A stretch of 64,000 nucleotides of DNA from Cellulomonas phragmiteti (lineage in GTDB: Bacteria; Actinomycetota; Actinomycetes; Actinomycetales; Cellulomonadaceae), in the NCBI RefSeq assembly GCF_016862775.1, contig NZ_BONP01000010.1, positions 85,299 through 149,298 on the forward strand, given 5' to 3'. Every line of letters begins with the position of its first letter. Position 1 is the first letter of the stretch. The notes below the pieces were generated by a model, which was not told where the DNA came from, searched no databases, and was given only the letters and a program-made list of their open reading frames with translations. The translations under genes and the position numbers were made by a program. Shown in pieces: positions 22,175 through 30,127 of this stretch.

Positions 22175-24246
22175 CGACGACGACCGAACGCCCCACCACC
22201 GGTGCCACGTCCCGCGACAGGGCCCCCCGCGTCGACGTCGCCGCCCTGGAGGAGACGCTGCTGGGCACGTACGCGCAGCTGCGGCGCGAGGCGCGTGCCA
22301 TCACCGCCGACCCCGAGTTCCAGAAGATCGAGGGCCAGTCCATGGCCGAGCACCGCGAGCGCGTGCTCGGCCAGCTGCGGCGCCTCGAGGCCGAGCACGA
22401 CGTGCTGCGCGCCTTCCCCGCGCACCTCGGCGGCGCCGACGACCACGGCGGGTCCCTCGCGCGGTTCGAGGAGCTGGTCGCCGCCGACCCGTCGCTGCAG
22501 ATCAAGGCGGGCGTGCAGTGGGGGCTGTTCGCGTCCGCGATCCTGCACCTGGGCACCGAGCACCACCACGAGACGCTCCTGCCCGACGCGATGCACCTGC
22601 GCGTCCCGGGGGCGTTCGCGATGACCGAGGCGGGCCACGGCTCGGACGTCGCCTCGATCGGGACCACCGCGGAGTACGACCCCGAGGCGCAGGAGTTCGT
22701 CCTGCACACCCCGTTCCGCGCGGCGTGGAAGGACTACCTGGGCAATGCGGCCGTCCACGGCACCGCCGCCGTCGTGTTCGCGCAGCTCATCACCGCCGCC
22801 CCCGGCCAGGCGCGGGTCAACCACGGCGTGCACGCCTTCTACGTGCCGCTGCGCGACCCCGCGACGCACGAGTTCCTGCCCGGCATCGGCGGCGAGGACG
22901 ACGGGGTCAAGGGCGGGCTCAACGGGATCGACAACGGGCGCCTGCACTTCACGCACGTCCGCGTGCCGCGCACGAACCTGCTCAACCGGTACGGCGACGT
23001 CGCCCCCGACGGCACGTACTCCTCGCCCATCGCGAGCCCCGGTCGCCGGTTCTTCACGATGCTCGGCACGCTCGTGCAGGGTCGCGTCTCGCTCGACGGC
23101 GCGGCGGCCAACGCCAGCAAGATCGCGCTGGCCATCGCCGTGACCTACGCCAACCAGCGCCGCCAGTTCGCCGGCGGCAGCGGCGAGGAGGTCGTGCTGC
23201 TCGACTACGGCCAGCACCAGCGCCGGCTGCTGCCCCTGCTCGCCGACGCGTACGCCACGTCTTTCGCGCACGAGGAGCTGCTCGCCGCGTTCGACGAGGT
23301 GTTCTCGGGGCGCGGCGACACCCCGGAGAACCGCGAGGACCTCGAGACGCTCGCGGCCGCGCTGAAGCCGACGTCGACGTGGAACGCGCTGGCGACGCTG
23401 CAGGCGTGCCGCGAGGCGTGCGGCGGTGCGGGCTTCATGGCCGAGAACCGGCTGACGGGCCTGCACGCGGACCTCGACGTCTACGTGACGTTCGAGGGCG
23501 ACAACACGGTGCTCTACCAGCTCGTCGCCAAGCGGCTGCTCGGCGACTACGCGACGTCGCTCACGGCGCTGCAGGCCGACCGCGGCGACCTGGCCCGGTT
23601 CGTCGTCGACCGCGTCACCGACGCCGCGCTGCACCGCACGCCGCTCGTGCGCGCCGTGCAGACGCTCGGCGACCGGGGCGACGCACGCCGGTCCGTGGGG
23701 CAGCTGCGCGACACCGACACCCAGCGCGACCTGCTGACCGACCGCGTGGAGACGATGGTCGCGCAGGTCGCCCAGGCCTTGGCACCGGCCCGCAAGATGA
23801 GCCCCGAGCGCGCCGCGGAGCTGTTCAACGCCCACCAGCACGAGCTCATCGAGACGGCGCGCGCGCACGCCGAGCGCGTCCAGTGGGAGGCGTTCACGCG
23901 GGCCGTGGAGCGCATCGAGGACCCGGGCACGCGTCAGGTGCTGACGTGGGTGCGCGACCTGTTCGGCCTCACGCTCGTCGAGCGGAACCTCGCGTGGTAC
24001 CTGGTGAACGGGCGCCTGTCCGCCGGGCGCGCGCGCACCGTGACGTCGTACATCGAGCGGCTGCTGGCGCGGCTGCGGCCGCACGCGCAGGACCTGGTCG
24101 ACGCGTTCGGCTACGGCCCGGAGCACCTGCGGGCGCCGATCGCGTCGGGGCAGGAGCGGGCGCGGCAGGACGAGGCGCGCGCGTACTACCGCGCGCAGCG
24201 GGCCAGCGGCGACGCGCCGATCCCGGAGAAGCACCACCGGAGGTGA
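22171..24246 (+). CDS. Acyl-CoA dehydrogenase/oxidase family protein (FadE5-position)
   Basis: 691 aa flavoenzyme for acyl-CoA alpha-beta oxidation. AFAMTEAGHGSDVASIGTTA is the flavin/substrate motif; KDYLGNAAVHGTAAVVFAQL and QGRVSLDGAAANASKIALAI follow. ACGGAGFMAENRLTGLHADL, then TFEGDNTVLYQLVAKRLL, is the acyl-CoA oxidase-type end of the catalytic core, followed by a long helical C-terminal domain. The length and this C-terminus are closer to acyl-CoA oxidases than to 380-aa dehydrogenases. Its place beside FadA2/FabG4/HtdX homologues equals FadE5 in mycobacteria. It is coupled to the TetR gene by a 4-bp overlap. Confidence 0.9.
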   Translation: MTTTTERPTTGATSRDRAPRVDVAALEETLLGTYAQLRREARAITADPEFQKIEGQSMAEHRERVLGQLRRLEAEHDVLRAFPAHLGGADDHGGSLARFEELVAADPSLQIKAGVQWGLFASAILHLGTEHHHETLLPDAMHLRVPGAFAMTEAGHGSDVASIGTTAEYDPEAQEFVLHTPFRAAWKDYLGNAAVHGTAAVVFAQLITAAPGQARVNHGVHAFYVPLRDPATHEFLPGIGGEDDGVKGGLNGIDNGRLHFTHVRVPRTNLLNRYGDVAPDGTYSSPIASPGRRFFTMLGTLVQGRVSLDGAAANASKIALAIAVTYANQRRQFAGGSGEEVVLLDYGQHQRRLLPLLADAYATSFAHEELLAAFDEVFSGRGDTPENREDLETLAAALKPTSTWNALATLQACREACGGAGFMAENRLTGLHADLDVYVTFEGDNTVLYQLVAKRLLGDYATSLTALQADRGDLARFVVDRVTDAALHRTPLVRAVQTLGDRGDARRSVGQLRDTDTQRDLLTDRVETMVAQVAQALAPARKMSPERAAELFNAHQHELIETARAHAERVQWEAFTRAVERIEDPGTRQVLTWVRDLFGLTLVERNLAWYLVNGRLSAGRARTVTSYIERLLARLRPHAQDLVDAFGYGPEHLRAPIASGQERARQDEARAYYRAQRASGDAPIPEKHHRR

Positions 24247-24557
24247 CGGGAGTACGGGTCGGCATGACCCTCGTCCAGCTCGCGCAGGCCACGGGTGTCA
24301 CGGTGGCAGACCTCAGTGTGCTGAAGAACGGGCGGGCGAGGGTGGTGCGGTACAGCACGCTGACGGCCGTCCGCGACGCGCTCGGCTGTCAGCCGGGCGA
24401 CCTCCTGGTGGTCGAACCCGCCGCTGACGCTCCCCCCGGAGTGAGGCGGGCCGTCAGCCTTCGCGTTCCCGGGCTCCACGGCTCCCTGCGGACGGCGCGC
24501 AGTGGCCGCGACGGCGACCGGCCCCCGCAGGGGCCCGGGCCTCACCCGCGCACCTGA
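24243..24557 (+). CDS. Small XRE-family (HTH_26) regulator
   Basis: 104 aa. TLVQLAQATGVTVADLSVLK, NGRARVVRYSTLTAVRDALG and CQPGDLLVVEP match the compact Cro/C1-type helix-turn-helix, which usually ends near residue 70; the last 35 residues are a Gly/Arg-rich tail. The GTG overlaps the acyl-CoA enzyme stop by 4 bp, so it is the last gene of the TetR-led operon. Its end overlaps the hydrolase remnant by 16 bp. The target is unknown. Confidence 0.72.
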   Translation: MTGVRVGMTLVQLAQATGVTVADLSVLKNGRARVVRYSTLTAVRDALGCQPGDLLVVEPAADAPPGVRRAVSLRVPGLHGSLRTARSGRDGDRPPQGPGPHPRT

Positions 24558-24811
24558 CCGAGGACGGCCATGTCGGCGGGGCAGTGTTCCGGCAGCCAGT
24601 GGTCCGCATCGAGGTCGACCCGCGTGAACGGTGAATCGACGCGCCGGACCGTCGCGGCGACCGACGCGGGCGCGAGGAACGGGTCGCGGCGTGCCGAGAC
24701 GTACGTCGTCGGGACGCGCACCGCCCGAGGACCGTGTCCCGTGGCGGGGGCCGCGTCCACGCCGCGGCCGCGCACGTCGAAGCGCAGGCCGTCACGCGTG
24801 CAGCCCTGCAT
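24542..24811 (-). pseudogene. Remnant of an alpha/beta hydrolase (C-terminal part)
   Basis: 89 codons. RVPTTYVSARRDPFLAPASV, AATVRRVDSPFTRVDLDADH, WLPEHCPADMAVL reproduce the end of epoxide-hydrolase-like proteins: strand 7 with the acid region and the catalytic His in DADHWLPE. The nucleophile elbow (GxSxG) and the whole N-terminal two thirds are absent, and the 30 residues before the match are unrelated. A truncated relic is the best explanation. It lies between the fatty-acid locus and the metal operon. Confidence 0.65.
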
Positions 24812-24884
24812 GCCCGCAGCACCAGCAAGGCGGCGGTCGACGGGCGAACGCAAGGGCGGAGCGGGCGAAAGTCCTAGTGAACGC

Positions 24885-24906
24885 AAACAAGAATCGTTAT
24901 CATGAG
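24885..24906. promoter_or_regulatory. Fur/Zur-like box overlapping the promoter of the ABC operon
   Basis: AACAAGAATCGTTATCATGA is an unusually AT-rich island. It contains the ATGATAACGATT core resembling Fur-superfamily sites (GATAATGATTATC type). A TATCAT -10 box (24898-24903) lies inside it, 6 nt before the ATG at 24910. Occupation of the site would block transcription of the downstream metal/siderophore-type transporter. The symmetry is imperfect, so the specific regulator is not assigned. Confidence 0.5.
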
Positions 24907-24909
24907 ACC

Positions 24910-25032
24910 ATGAGACACCGCCGCGTTGCACCCGGGTGCCGTCCGGGAGTGCTCGAGCGCACGCCGCCCTCGGGTCGCGGCCGGCCGTCGGTACCCGCAG
25001 CCACGATGGACCCCGGGGTGGGTGCGCCGTGA
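24910..25032 (+). CDS. Small ORF (40 aa) opening the metal-transport operon
   Basis: MRHRRVAPGCRPGVLERTPP followed by an Arg/Pro/Gly-rich stretch ending DPGVGAP. The ATG lies exactly 6 nt after a TATCAT -10 box, so it would be the first codon of a leaderless mRNA. Its TGA overlaps the methyltransferase GTG in a GTGA tetranucleotide. Both features argue that it is translated. It has no recognisable domain and may serve only to couple translation, or be a regulatory leader. Low complexity keeps confidence modest. Confidence 0.45.
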   Translation: MRHRRVAPGCRPGVLERTPPSGRGRPSVPAATMDPGVGAP

Positions 25033-25784
25033 CCGGGGTGCTGGACGCCGCCGTCGCGGCCGAGTGGGTCGAGTCGTGGGACCGGCAGCAGGAGCGGTAC
25101 GCGGTCGCACGCGACGAGCGCTTCGCGGTCGTCTGCGAGGTCGTCGCCGCCGTCACGCGATCCGAGCCGACGCCCGTCGTGGTCGACCTGGGCTGCGGCC
25201 CGGGCTCGCTCACGGTGCGGGTGGCGCGCCGGGTCCCGCGGGCGCGCACGCTCGGGGTCGACGCCGACCCGCTGCTGCTGGCCCTCGGTCGTGCCGCCTC
25301 GCCGGACGTGGAGCTGGTCGAGGCCGTCGTCGGCGCGCCGGGGTGGACGGACGTGCTGCCTGCCCGGCTCGACGCCGTCGTGTCCTCGACCGCCCTGCAC
25401 TATCTGCCGCCCGATGCGCTCGGCACGGTGTACGCCGACCTCGCCGTGCGCCTGCGTCCGGGAGGGGTCCTGGTCAACGCGGACCACCTGCCGGCCGACG
25501 ACGTCGTGCTGGACGTGCTCGGGCGGGCTGTGGCTCGGCGCAGGACGTCGGTACTCGCCACGCCGGCCCCGGACGCCCTCGACTGGTCGGGCTGGTGGGA
25601 GGCCGTCGCGCGCGATCCCCGCCTGCACGCTCTACGGGCGCAACGCGTCCCGCAGCCGGCGGTCGCCGGCGAGCACGTCGTGCCCGTCGGCGTCCACAAC
25701 CGCCTGCTGCTCGCCGGCGGCTTCAGCCGTTGCGGGGTGGTCTGGCGGGACGGCCCGAGCGCGGTGCTCGTCGCCGTCCGCTGA
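25029..25784 (+). CDS. Class I SAM-dependent methyltransferase
   Basis: 251 aa. PVVVDLGCGPGSLTVRVARR (residues about 46-65) is motif I; LGVDADPLLLALG is motif II; LDAVVSSTALHYLPPDALGT and LRPGGVLVNADHLP are the later Rossmann motifs. It opens an ABC-transporter operon preceded by a Fur/Zur-like box, so it may modify a metallophore, siderophore or tetrapyrrole. The substrate is not readable. The GTG start overlaps the small ORF stop by 4 bp. Confidence 0.88.
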   Translation: MTGVLDAAVAAEWVESWDRQQERYAVARDERFAVVCEVVAAVTRSEPTPVVVDLGCGPGSLTVRVARRVPRARTLGVDADPLLLALGRAASPDVELVEAVVGAPGWTDVLPARLDAVVSSTALHYLPPDALGTVYADLAVRLRPGGVLVNADHLPADDVVLDVLGRAVARRRTSVLATPAPDALDWSGWWEAVARDPRLHALRAQRVPQPAVAGEHVVPVGVHNRLLLAGGFSRCGVVWRDGPSAVLVAVR

Positions 25785-25859
25785 GCAGCACCCCATCCCC
25801 GATGCCGGCCCGCCCGGCACCCGCACCCGCCCTCCGGGGCCATGAGAGGACGACCTCCT

Positions 25860-27008
25860 GTGAACCGCTCACGCACGACCGCCCGCCGGCTCGCGCCCCT
25901 CGCGCTCGCCTGCGCCGCCGTGACCGCCCTCGCCGCCTGCGCGCAGTCCGGCCCCGCGCCGGCCGCCGCGGACGAGCCCGGTGGCACCCGCGTCATCGTC
26001 GACCACTGGGACCGCGAGGTCGTCGTCCCCGAGGTCGTCGACCGGGCCGTCGTCATGGAGTGGGAAGGGCTGGTCGCCAAGTCGATGATGATCTTCGGCA
26101 TCGAGGACCGGATCGTCGCCGTGGACACGGCCACCAAGAAGCAGTCGTTCCGCAACGAGCTCGTCCCGGCGCTCCAGGACGCGGTCGACGTGGGTTCCGC
26201 GTGGAGCGGGGTCGACTACGAGCAGATCGCGGCGCTCGACGCCGACGTCGTGTTCCTCGAGGCGTGGGTCGCCAGCGAGGAGAACCGCACGATGCACGCC
26301 GACGAGATCGAGAAGATCGAGGCCCTCGGCATCCCCGTGATCGTGTTCGTGTCACCGTCGAACTTCGCCGAGCCTGACATCGCGACAGCGTGGGAGTACG
26401 TCGAGATCGTCGGCGAGGTGTTCGACAAGCAGGACGAGGCCACGGCGCTCGTCGAGCGGCTCGAGAGCGAGCTCGACGTCATCCGGGAGCGGACGGCCGA
26501 CATCGCCCCGGAGGACAGGGCCGACGTACTGATGTTCGCGACGGTCGACAACGTCATGGGGGAGAAGAGCATCCAGTCGTACTTCCTCACCGAGATCCTG
26601 AACGCGAACAACATCGCCGGGCCGGGAACGTTCATCACGGTCGCCGAGGAGCAGATGCTCGCCCTGGACCCGGACGTCCTGCTGGTGCTCGGGCACGACG
26701 GTTATCTCGACCCCGAGCGGATCTACGCCGGTGAGAGCGTGGGGCTGAACTGGGCGAACCTGCAGCGCATGCGCGCCATCGCCGAGCGGAGGGTGGCCTC
26801 GGTCGGGTACGACGAGTGGCGAGCGACCGTCGAGACGCCGATCGGGCTGCTCAAGATGGCCGCCGCGGTCTACCCGGAGCGGTTCGCCGACATCGACCTG
26901 GTCGCCGCCGAGCAGTCCTTCTACGAGGACGTCTACGGGTTGGCCGCCGGCGACGCACGGACGGCGATCGACGCCCAGCACTACCTCGGGGAGCTGGCGA
27001 ACCGGTGA
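25860..27008 (+). CDS. ABC transporter substrate-binding lipoprotein (FecB/TroA-like)
   Basis: 382 aa. The signal sequence NRSRTTARRLAPLALACAAV ends in the lipobox LAAC. The mature part has the periplasmic binding helical-backbone fold (TRVIVDHWDREVVVPEVVDR, YEQIAALDADVVFLEAW, ALDPDVLLVLGHDGYLD). An NRTMHADEIEKIEALGIPVI segment is typical of class III binding proteins for siderophores, haem, cobalamin or metal. GAGAGGA lies 10 nt before the GTG at 25860, which is preferred over the in-frame ATG at 25842. It is followed by the matching permease with a 4-bp overlap. Confidence 0.9.
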   Translation: MNRSRTTARRLAPLALACAAVTALAACAQSGPAPAAADEPGGTRVIVDHWDREVVVPEVVDRAVVMEWEGLVAKSMMIFGIEDRIVAVDTATKKQSFRNELVPALQDAVDVGSAWSGVDYEQIAALDADVVFLEAWVASEENRTMHADEIEKIEALGIPVIVFVSPSNFAEPDIATAWEYVEIVGEVFDKQDEATALVERLESELDVIRERTADIAPEDRADVLMFATVDNVMGEKSIQSYFLTEILNANNIAGPGTFITVAEEQMLALDPDVLLVLGHDGYLDPERIYAGESVGLNWANLQRMRAIAERRVASVGYDEWRATVETPIGLLKMAAAVYPERFADIDLVAAEQSFYEDVYGLAAGDARTAIDAQHYLGELANR

Positions 27009-28087
27009 CCATGCCATCCGCCGACGTGGCCGGGCGGGGGACCGGGCGCCTCGTGCGCCCGGCCCTGCCGCGCCGCCGGTCCCGTCGCAAGGTCGCGGTG
27101 CTGGTCCTGGCGGGCGTGGCGCTCGTCGCCGCCGGCCTGTTCTCGGTCACGACCGGCGCGTACGCGGTGCCCGTGGCGGACGTCCTGTCCGTGCTCTCCG
27201 CCCGCCTGGGCCTGCGCGAGGGTGGCGCGAGCGTGCACGACACGGTCGTGTGGGACATCCGGCTCACCCGCATCCTCATCGCGATCGCGGTCGGAGCCGC
27301 CCTGGCGACCAGCGGTGCGGTCTACCAGGGGGTCTTCCGCAACCCGCTCGTCGAGCCGTACGTGCTCGGGGTGTCGTCCGGTGCCGCGTTCGGCGCCGGG
27401 CTGGCCGTGCTGACCGCGTTCGCGCTCTCCGTGCAGGTCCTCGCGTTCGTGTTCGGCATGGTCGCGGTCCTGGCCACCTACGGGCTCTCGCGCGTCCGCG
27501 GCCAGACGCCGACCGTCACGATCGTGCTGGCGGGGGTGGTGATCGGCTCGGTGTTCATGGCGGGCTTCTCGCTCTTCCAGTACCTGGGCACCGAGGAGCA
27601 ACTGCGCCGGCTGGTGTTCTGGATCATGGGCGGGCTGCACCGCTCGACCTGGTCGGACGTCGCGGTGGTCCTGCCGATCGTCCTCGTCGGTTGCGCGATC
27701 GTCTGGACGTACGGGTGGAAGCTCAACGTCTTGACGCTCGGGGACGAGGAGGCGTCGTCGCTCGGGATCCGCGCGGAGCGGACGAAGCGCGTCCTCATCG
27801 TGCTCGCGACGGCCATCACGGCGATCGCCGTCTCCGTGTCCGGGATCATCGCCTGGGTCGGCCTGATGGTCCCGCACGCCGCGCGCCTCATCATCGGGCC
27901 CGACCACCGGTACCTGCTGCCGCTGTCCGCGATGCTCGGGGCGATGTTCGTCATCGTGTGCGACACCATCGCGCGGACGATCACCACCGGCGAGGTGCCG
28001 ATCGGGATCATCACGTCGATCCTCGGCGCCCCGTACCTCATCTACCTGCTGCGCACGCGCCTCGACTACTTCTCCGGGAGGGGCTGA
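27005..28087 (+). CDS. FecCD-family ABC transporter permease
   Basis: 360 aa integral membrane protein with 9-10 predicted helices. DIRLTRILIAIAVGAALATS, GAVYQGVFRNPLVEPYVLGV, SSGAAFGAGLAVL are the FecCD/BtuC signature. VSGIIAWVGLMVPHAARLII holds the coupling helix that contacts the ATPase; LTLGDEEASSLGI is also conserved. GTG 27005 overlaps the previous stop; ATG 27011 is the alternative. It forms the channel for the ligand bound by the upstream lipoprotein. Confidence 0.93.
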   Translation: MTMPSADVAGRGTGRLVRPALPRRRSRRKVAVLVLAGVALVAAGLFSVTTGAYAVPVADVLSVLSARLGLREGGASVHDTVVWDIRLTRILIAIAVGAALATSGAVYQGVFRNPLVEPYVLGVSSGAAFGAGLAVLTAFALSVQVLAFVFGMVAVLATYGLSRVRGQTPTVTIVLAGVVIGSVFMAGFSLFQYLGTEEQLRRLVFWIMGGLHRSTWSDVAVVLPIVLVGCAIVWTYGWKLNVLTLGDEEASSLGIRAERTKRVLIVLATAITAIAVSVSGIIAWVGLMVPHAARLIIGPDHRYLLPLSAMLGAMFVIVCDTIARTITTGEVPIGIITSILGAPYLIYLLRTRLDYFSGRG

Positions 28088-28917
28088 TGCTGGACGTCCG
28101 CGACGTGTCCTTCGCCTACGGCAGCACGCCCGTGCTCGACGGGGTGAGCTTCGGCCTCGTCCCGGGGGAGCTGTGCGCGCTCTTCGGTCCCAACGGCACC
28201 GGCAAGTCGACCCTGTTCAAGTGCATCCTCGGTCACCTCGCCCGGCGCGGTGACGTGAGCATCGCCGGCCAGGACACCGCGCGCCTCGGCACGTCCCGGT
28301 TGGCGCGGCTGGTCGCCTACGTGCCGCAGGAGCACCGCCCGCCGTTCCCCTACCTGGTGCGGGAGATGGTGCTCATGGGCCGCACGCCCCACCTCGGTGG
28401 CGTCTTCGGCCCCAGCCGGCAGGACGAGGAGGCAGCCGAGGTCGCCATGGAGCGCATCGGGGTCGCCGACCTGGCCGACCGCAGCTACACCACCCTGAGC
28501 GGTGGGCAGCGCCAGCTTGTCCTGCTGGCCCGCGCGCTCGCGCAGGACACCCCGCTGCTGCTGCTCGACGAGCCGACGGCCAGCCTCGACTTCGGCAACC
28601 AGCTGCTGCTCTGGCAGACGGTGCGGAGCCTGACCGCCGAGGGGCGGACCGCCCTGATCTGCACCCACGACCCGAACCACGTCGTGTGGTTCTGCGACCG
28701 GGCGCTCGTCCTGGGCCGCGAGGGCCGGCTGATCGAGGACGGTCCCGTGCGGGCCGTCGTGCGCGACGACCTCGTCCGGACGTTGTACGGGCCGGTGAGC
28801 GAAGTCGTCGGGTACGGCGAGGACACGGTCGTCCGACCGTTGGCACGTGCGTCGTCGTCGGGCGTCGACCCGTCGTCGGCGCGGGCCTCCGCGGGTCACG
28901 CCCTCGGGGCGGAGTGA
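28087..28917 (+). CDS. ABC transporter ATP-binding protein (FecE/BtuD-like)
   Basis: 276 aa. Walker A is GPNGTGKST (about residues 34-42), the Q-loop VPQEHRPPFPYLVREMVLMG, the signature TLSGGQRQLVLLARAL, Walker B LLLLDEPTASLD and the switch CTHDPNH. A 25-residue Ser/Ala-rich C-terminal tail is not part of the domain. The ATG overlaps the permease stop by one base and has GGGAGGG upstream. It powers the binding protein/permease pair; no other ATPase is nearby. Confidence 0.95.
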   Translation: MLDVRDVSFAYGSTPVLDGVSFGLVPGELCALFGPNGTGKSTLFKCILGHLARRGDVSIAGQDTARLGTSRLARLVAYVPQEHRPPFPYLVREMVLMGRTPHLGGVFGPSRQDEEAAEVAMERIGVADLADRSYTTLSGGQRQLVLLARALAQDTPLLLLDEPTASLDFGNQLLLWQTVRSLTAEGRTALICTHDPNHVVWFCDRALVLGREGRLIEDGPVRAVVRDDLVRTLYGPVSEVVGYGEDTVVRPLARASSSGVDPSSARASAGHALGAE

Positions 28918-28929
28918 CCGACCCGCCCC

Positions 28930-29100
28930 TCAGGCGTGCCGGATCATCCACTCGTGGTTCGGGTCGCGCCCGCCGTCCGGGTCCGGCACCGGCCGGACGT
29001 CGTGGACCGCGACGGTGTCCTCGAGCGCGATCGGCTCGGGAAGGCGGCGGAAGTCGACGGCGGGCGCGTCTGCCTCCGGGCGGGGCTGCGGGTCCGGCAC
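28930..29100 (-). CDS. Small conserved-looking actinobacterial protein
   Basis: 56 aa: acidic N-terminus, VDFRRLPEPIALEDTVAVHD, VRPVPDPDGGRDPNHEWMIR, HA. The pattern FRRLPEP...VPDP...RDP..EW resembles short hypothetical proteins seen in many actinobacteria. GAGAGGA lies upstream of the GTG at 29100, which makes it more likely a gene than a shadow. It is convergent with the ATPase (12-bp gap). Function unknown. Confidence 0.6.
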   Translation of the reverse strand: MPDPQPRPEADAPAVDFRRLPEPIALEDTVAVHDVRPVPDPDGGRDPNHEWMIRHA

Positions 29101-29190
29101 GGTGCGTCCTCTCGTCGGTCCGGCCAATCTCCCACCGCGCAAAGGTCCTGTCCATCCCCGCCGGCACCTCCGGGGCGCTACGGTCGCGGC

Positions 29191-29997
29191 GTGGTGCTAC
29201 GGGCTGTAGGTCGGGGTGGGGTGGTCGCGGGCGCCGTGCTGCTCGCTGCGGCGTGCGGCGTGCCGGGTGACGTGACGACCGACCGCACGTCACCGGCCGG
29301 TCCCACGACGCCACCCGCGGCCGTCGCCCCGGCTCCGGCGGCCGAGCCGGGGAGCGGCGTCGTCCGCGACTCCGGCGGCCCGCTCGCCGACTCGGCGCGG
29401 GGGGTCGACGCCGGGGCGCTGCTGCCGGCACCCGGCGCCGCGTGGTCGCGGACGGACGGGGCGGACGGTGCCGCGACCCTGACCGTGACGGGCGCCGCCG
29501 GCACCCTGGCGTGGGTCGCACCCCCGCGGGGCGGGCGCCCCGAGGCGCAGGCCGACGGGTCCCTCACCCTGCACGACGAGGCCGGCACCGTCGTCGCCGC
29601 GCTCGCGGCACCGGCCGGCGACGACGGCAGCCGGGGTGCCTGGCGCCCGGAGGGTGACGTGGTCGCGCTCGAGTCGGCGACGGGGTCGGTGTCGTTCGTC
29701 GTCGGGACCGCCGCGCTGGAGTCGGTGACGTGGGGTGAGGCGGAGGGCGGTCGCTCGCTCATGGTGGTCCCGGCCGGCTGGGTGCGGGGCGGCAGCCTCG
29801 CCGCGCAGGAGGCGCTCGCCTCCCAGCTGCGCGCCGCCGAGCCCGAGGCCGCCTCCGGGTCCATGCAGGCGCAGCTGTGGTGCCACGTGCTGGGCGCTCC
29901 GGACAAGGCGTCGTGGAACCTCGAGCCGTGGCGGCCCGAGGTGTCGACGACGACGCTCCTGACGACCCGCTGCAACCCGACGGACGCGGACGTCTGA
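29191..29997 (+). CDS. DUF2599-containing lipoprotein
   Basis: 268 aa. The start VVLRAVGRGGVVAGAVLLAA ends in lipobox AAC. A Pro/Ala/Thr linker leads to a beta-rich region. The C-terminal DUF2599 segment has VTWGEAEGGRSLMVVPAGWV, SMQAQLWCHVLGAPDKASWN and LEPWRPEV, the CH...K..WNLEpWRP motif of the family. TACGGT at 29179-29184 lies 6 nt before the GTG, predicting a leaderless mRNA. It probably sits on the outer face of the membrane; its role is unknown. Confidence 0.82.
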   Translation: MVLRAVGRGGVVAGAVLLAAACGVPGDVTTDRTSPAGPTTPPAAVAPAPAAEPGSGVVRDSGGPLADSARGVDAGALLPAPGAAWSRTDGADGAATLTVTGAAGTLAWVAPPRGGRPEAQADGSLTLHDEAGTVVAALAAPAGDDGSRGAWRPEGDVVALESATGSVSFVVGTAALESVTWGEAEGGRSLMVVPAGWVRGGSLAAQEALASQLRAAEPEAASGSMQAQLWCHVLGAPDKASWNLEPWRPEVSTTTLLTTRCNPTDADV

Positions 29998-30001
29998 GTC
30001 C

Positions 30002-30044
30002 GGTCCTGGTCCTGGTCCTGGTCCTGGTCCTGGTCCTGGTCCTG
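30002..30044. repeat. GGTCCT hexanucleotide repeat, 7 copies
   Basis: Seven perfect tandem copies begin 5 nt after the DUF2599 stop. A 6-bp unit is prone to slippage, but being outside both genes it would not shift a reading frame. Confidence 0.92.
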
Positions 30045-30047
30045 GAA

Positions 30048-30092
30048 AGCGTGAAGCGTTGCTGCCGGGATGCGGCAACAACGCTTCACGCT
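30048..30092. terminator. Bidirectional terminator between convergent genes
   Basis: AGCGTGAAGCGTTG (30048-30061) pairs perfectly with CAACGCTTCACGCT (30079-30092); inner TGCC/GGCA pairs extend the stem. It sits between the convergent DUF2599 and sortase-substrate genes, with a short CCCTT after the stem. Confidence 0.85.
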
Positions 30093-30127
30093 CCCTTCCG
30101 CCCGGCCGTCCACCGGGCGGCGGGTGG

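Noticed and set aside
30002..30044. Phase-variable coding repeat (GGTCCT)n
   Set aside because: It lies 5 nt beyond a stop codon and outside any supported gene, and a 6-bp unit would not shift a frame.
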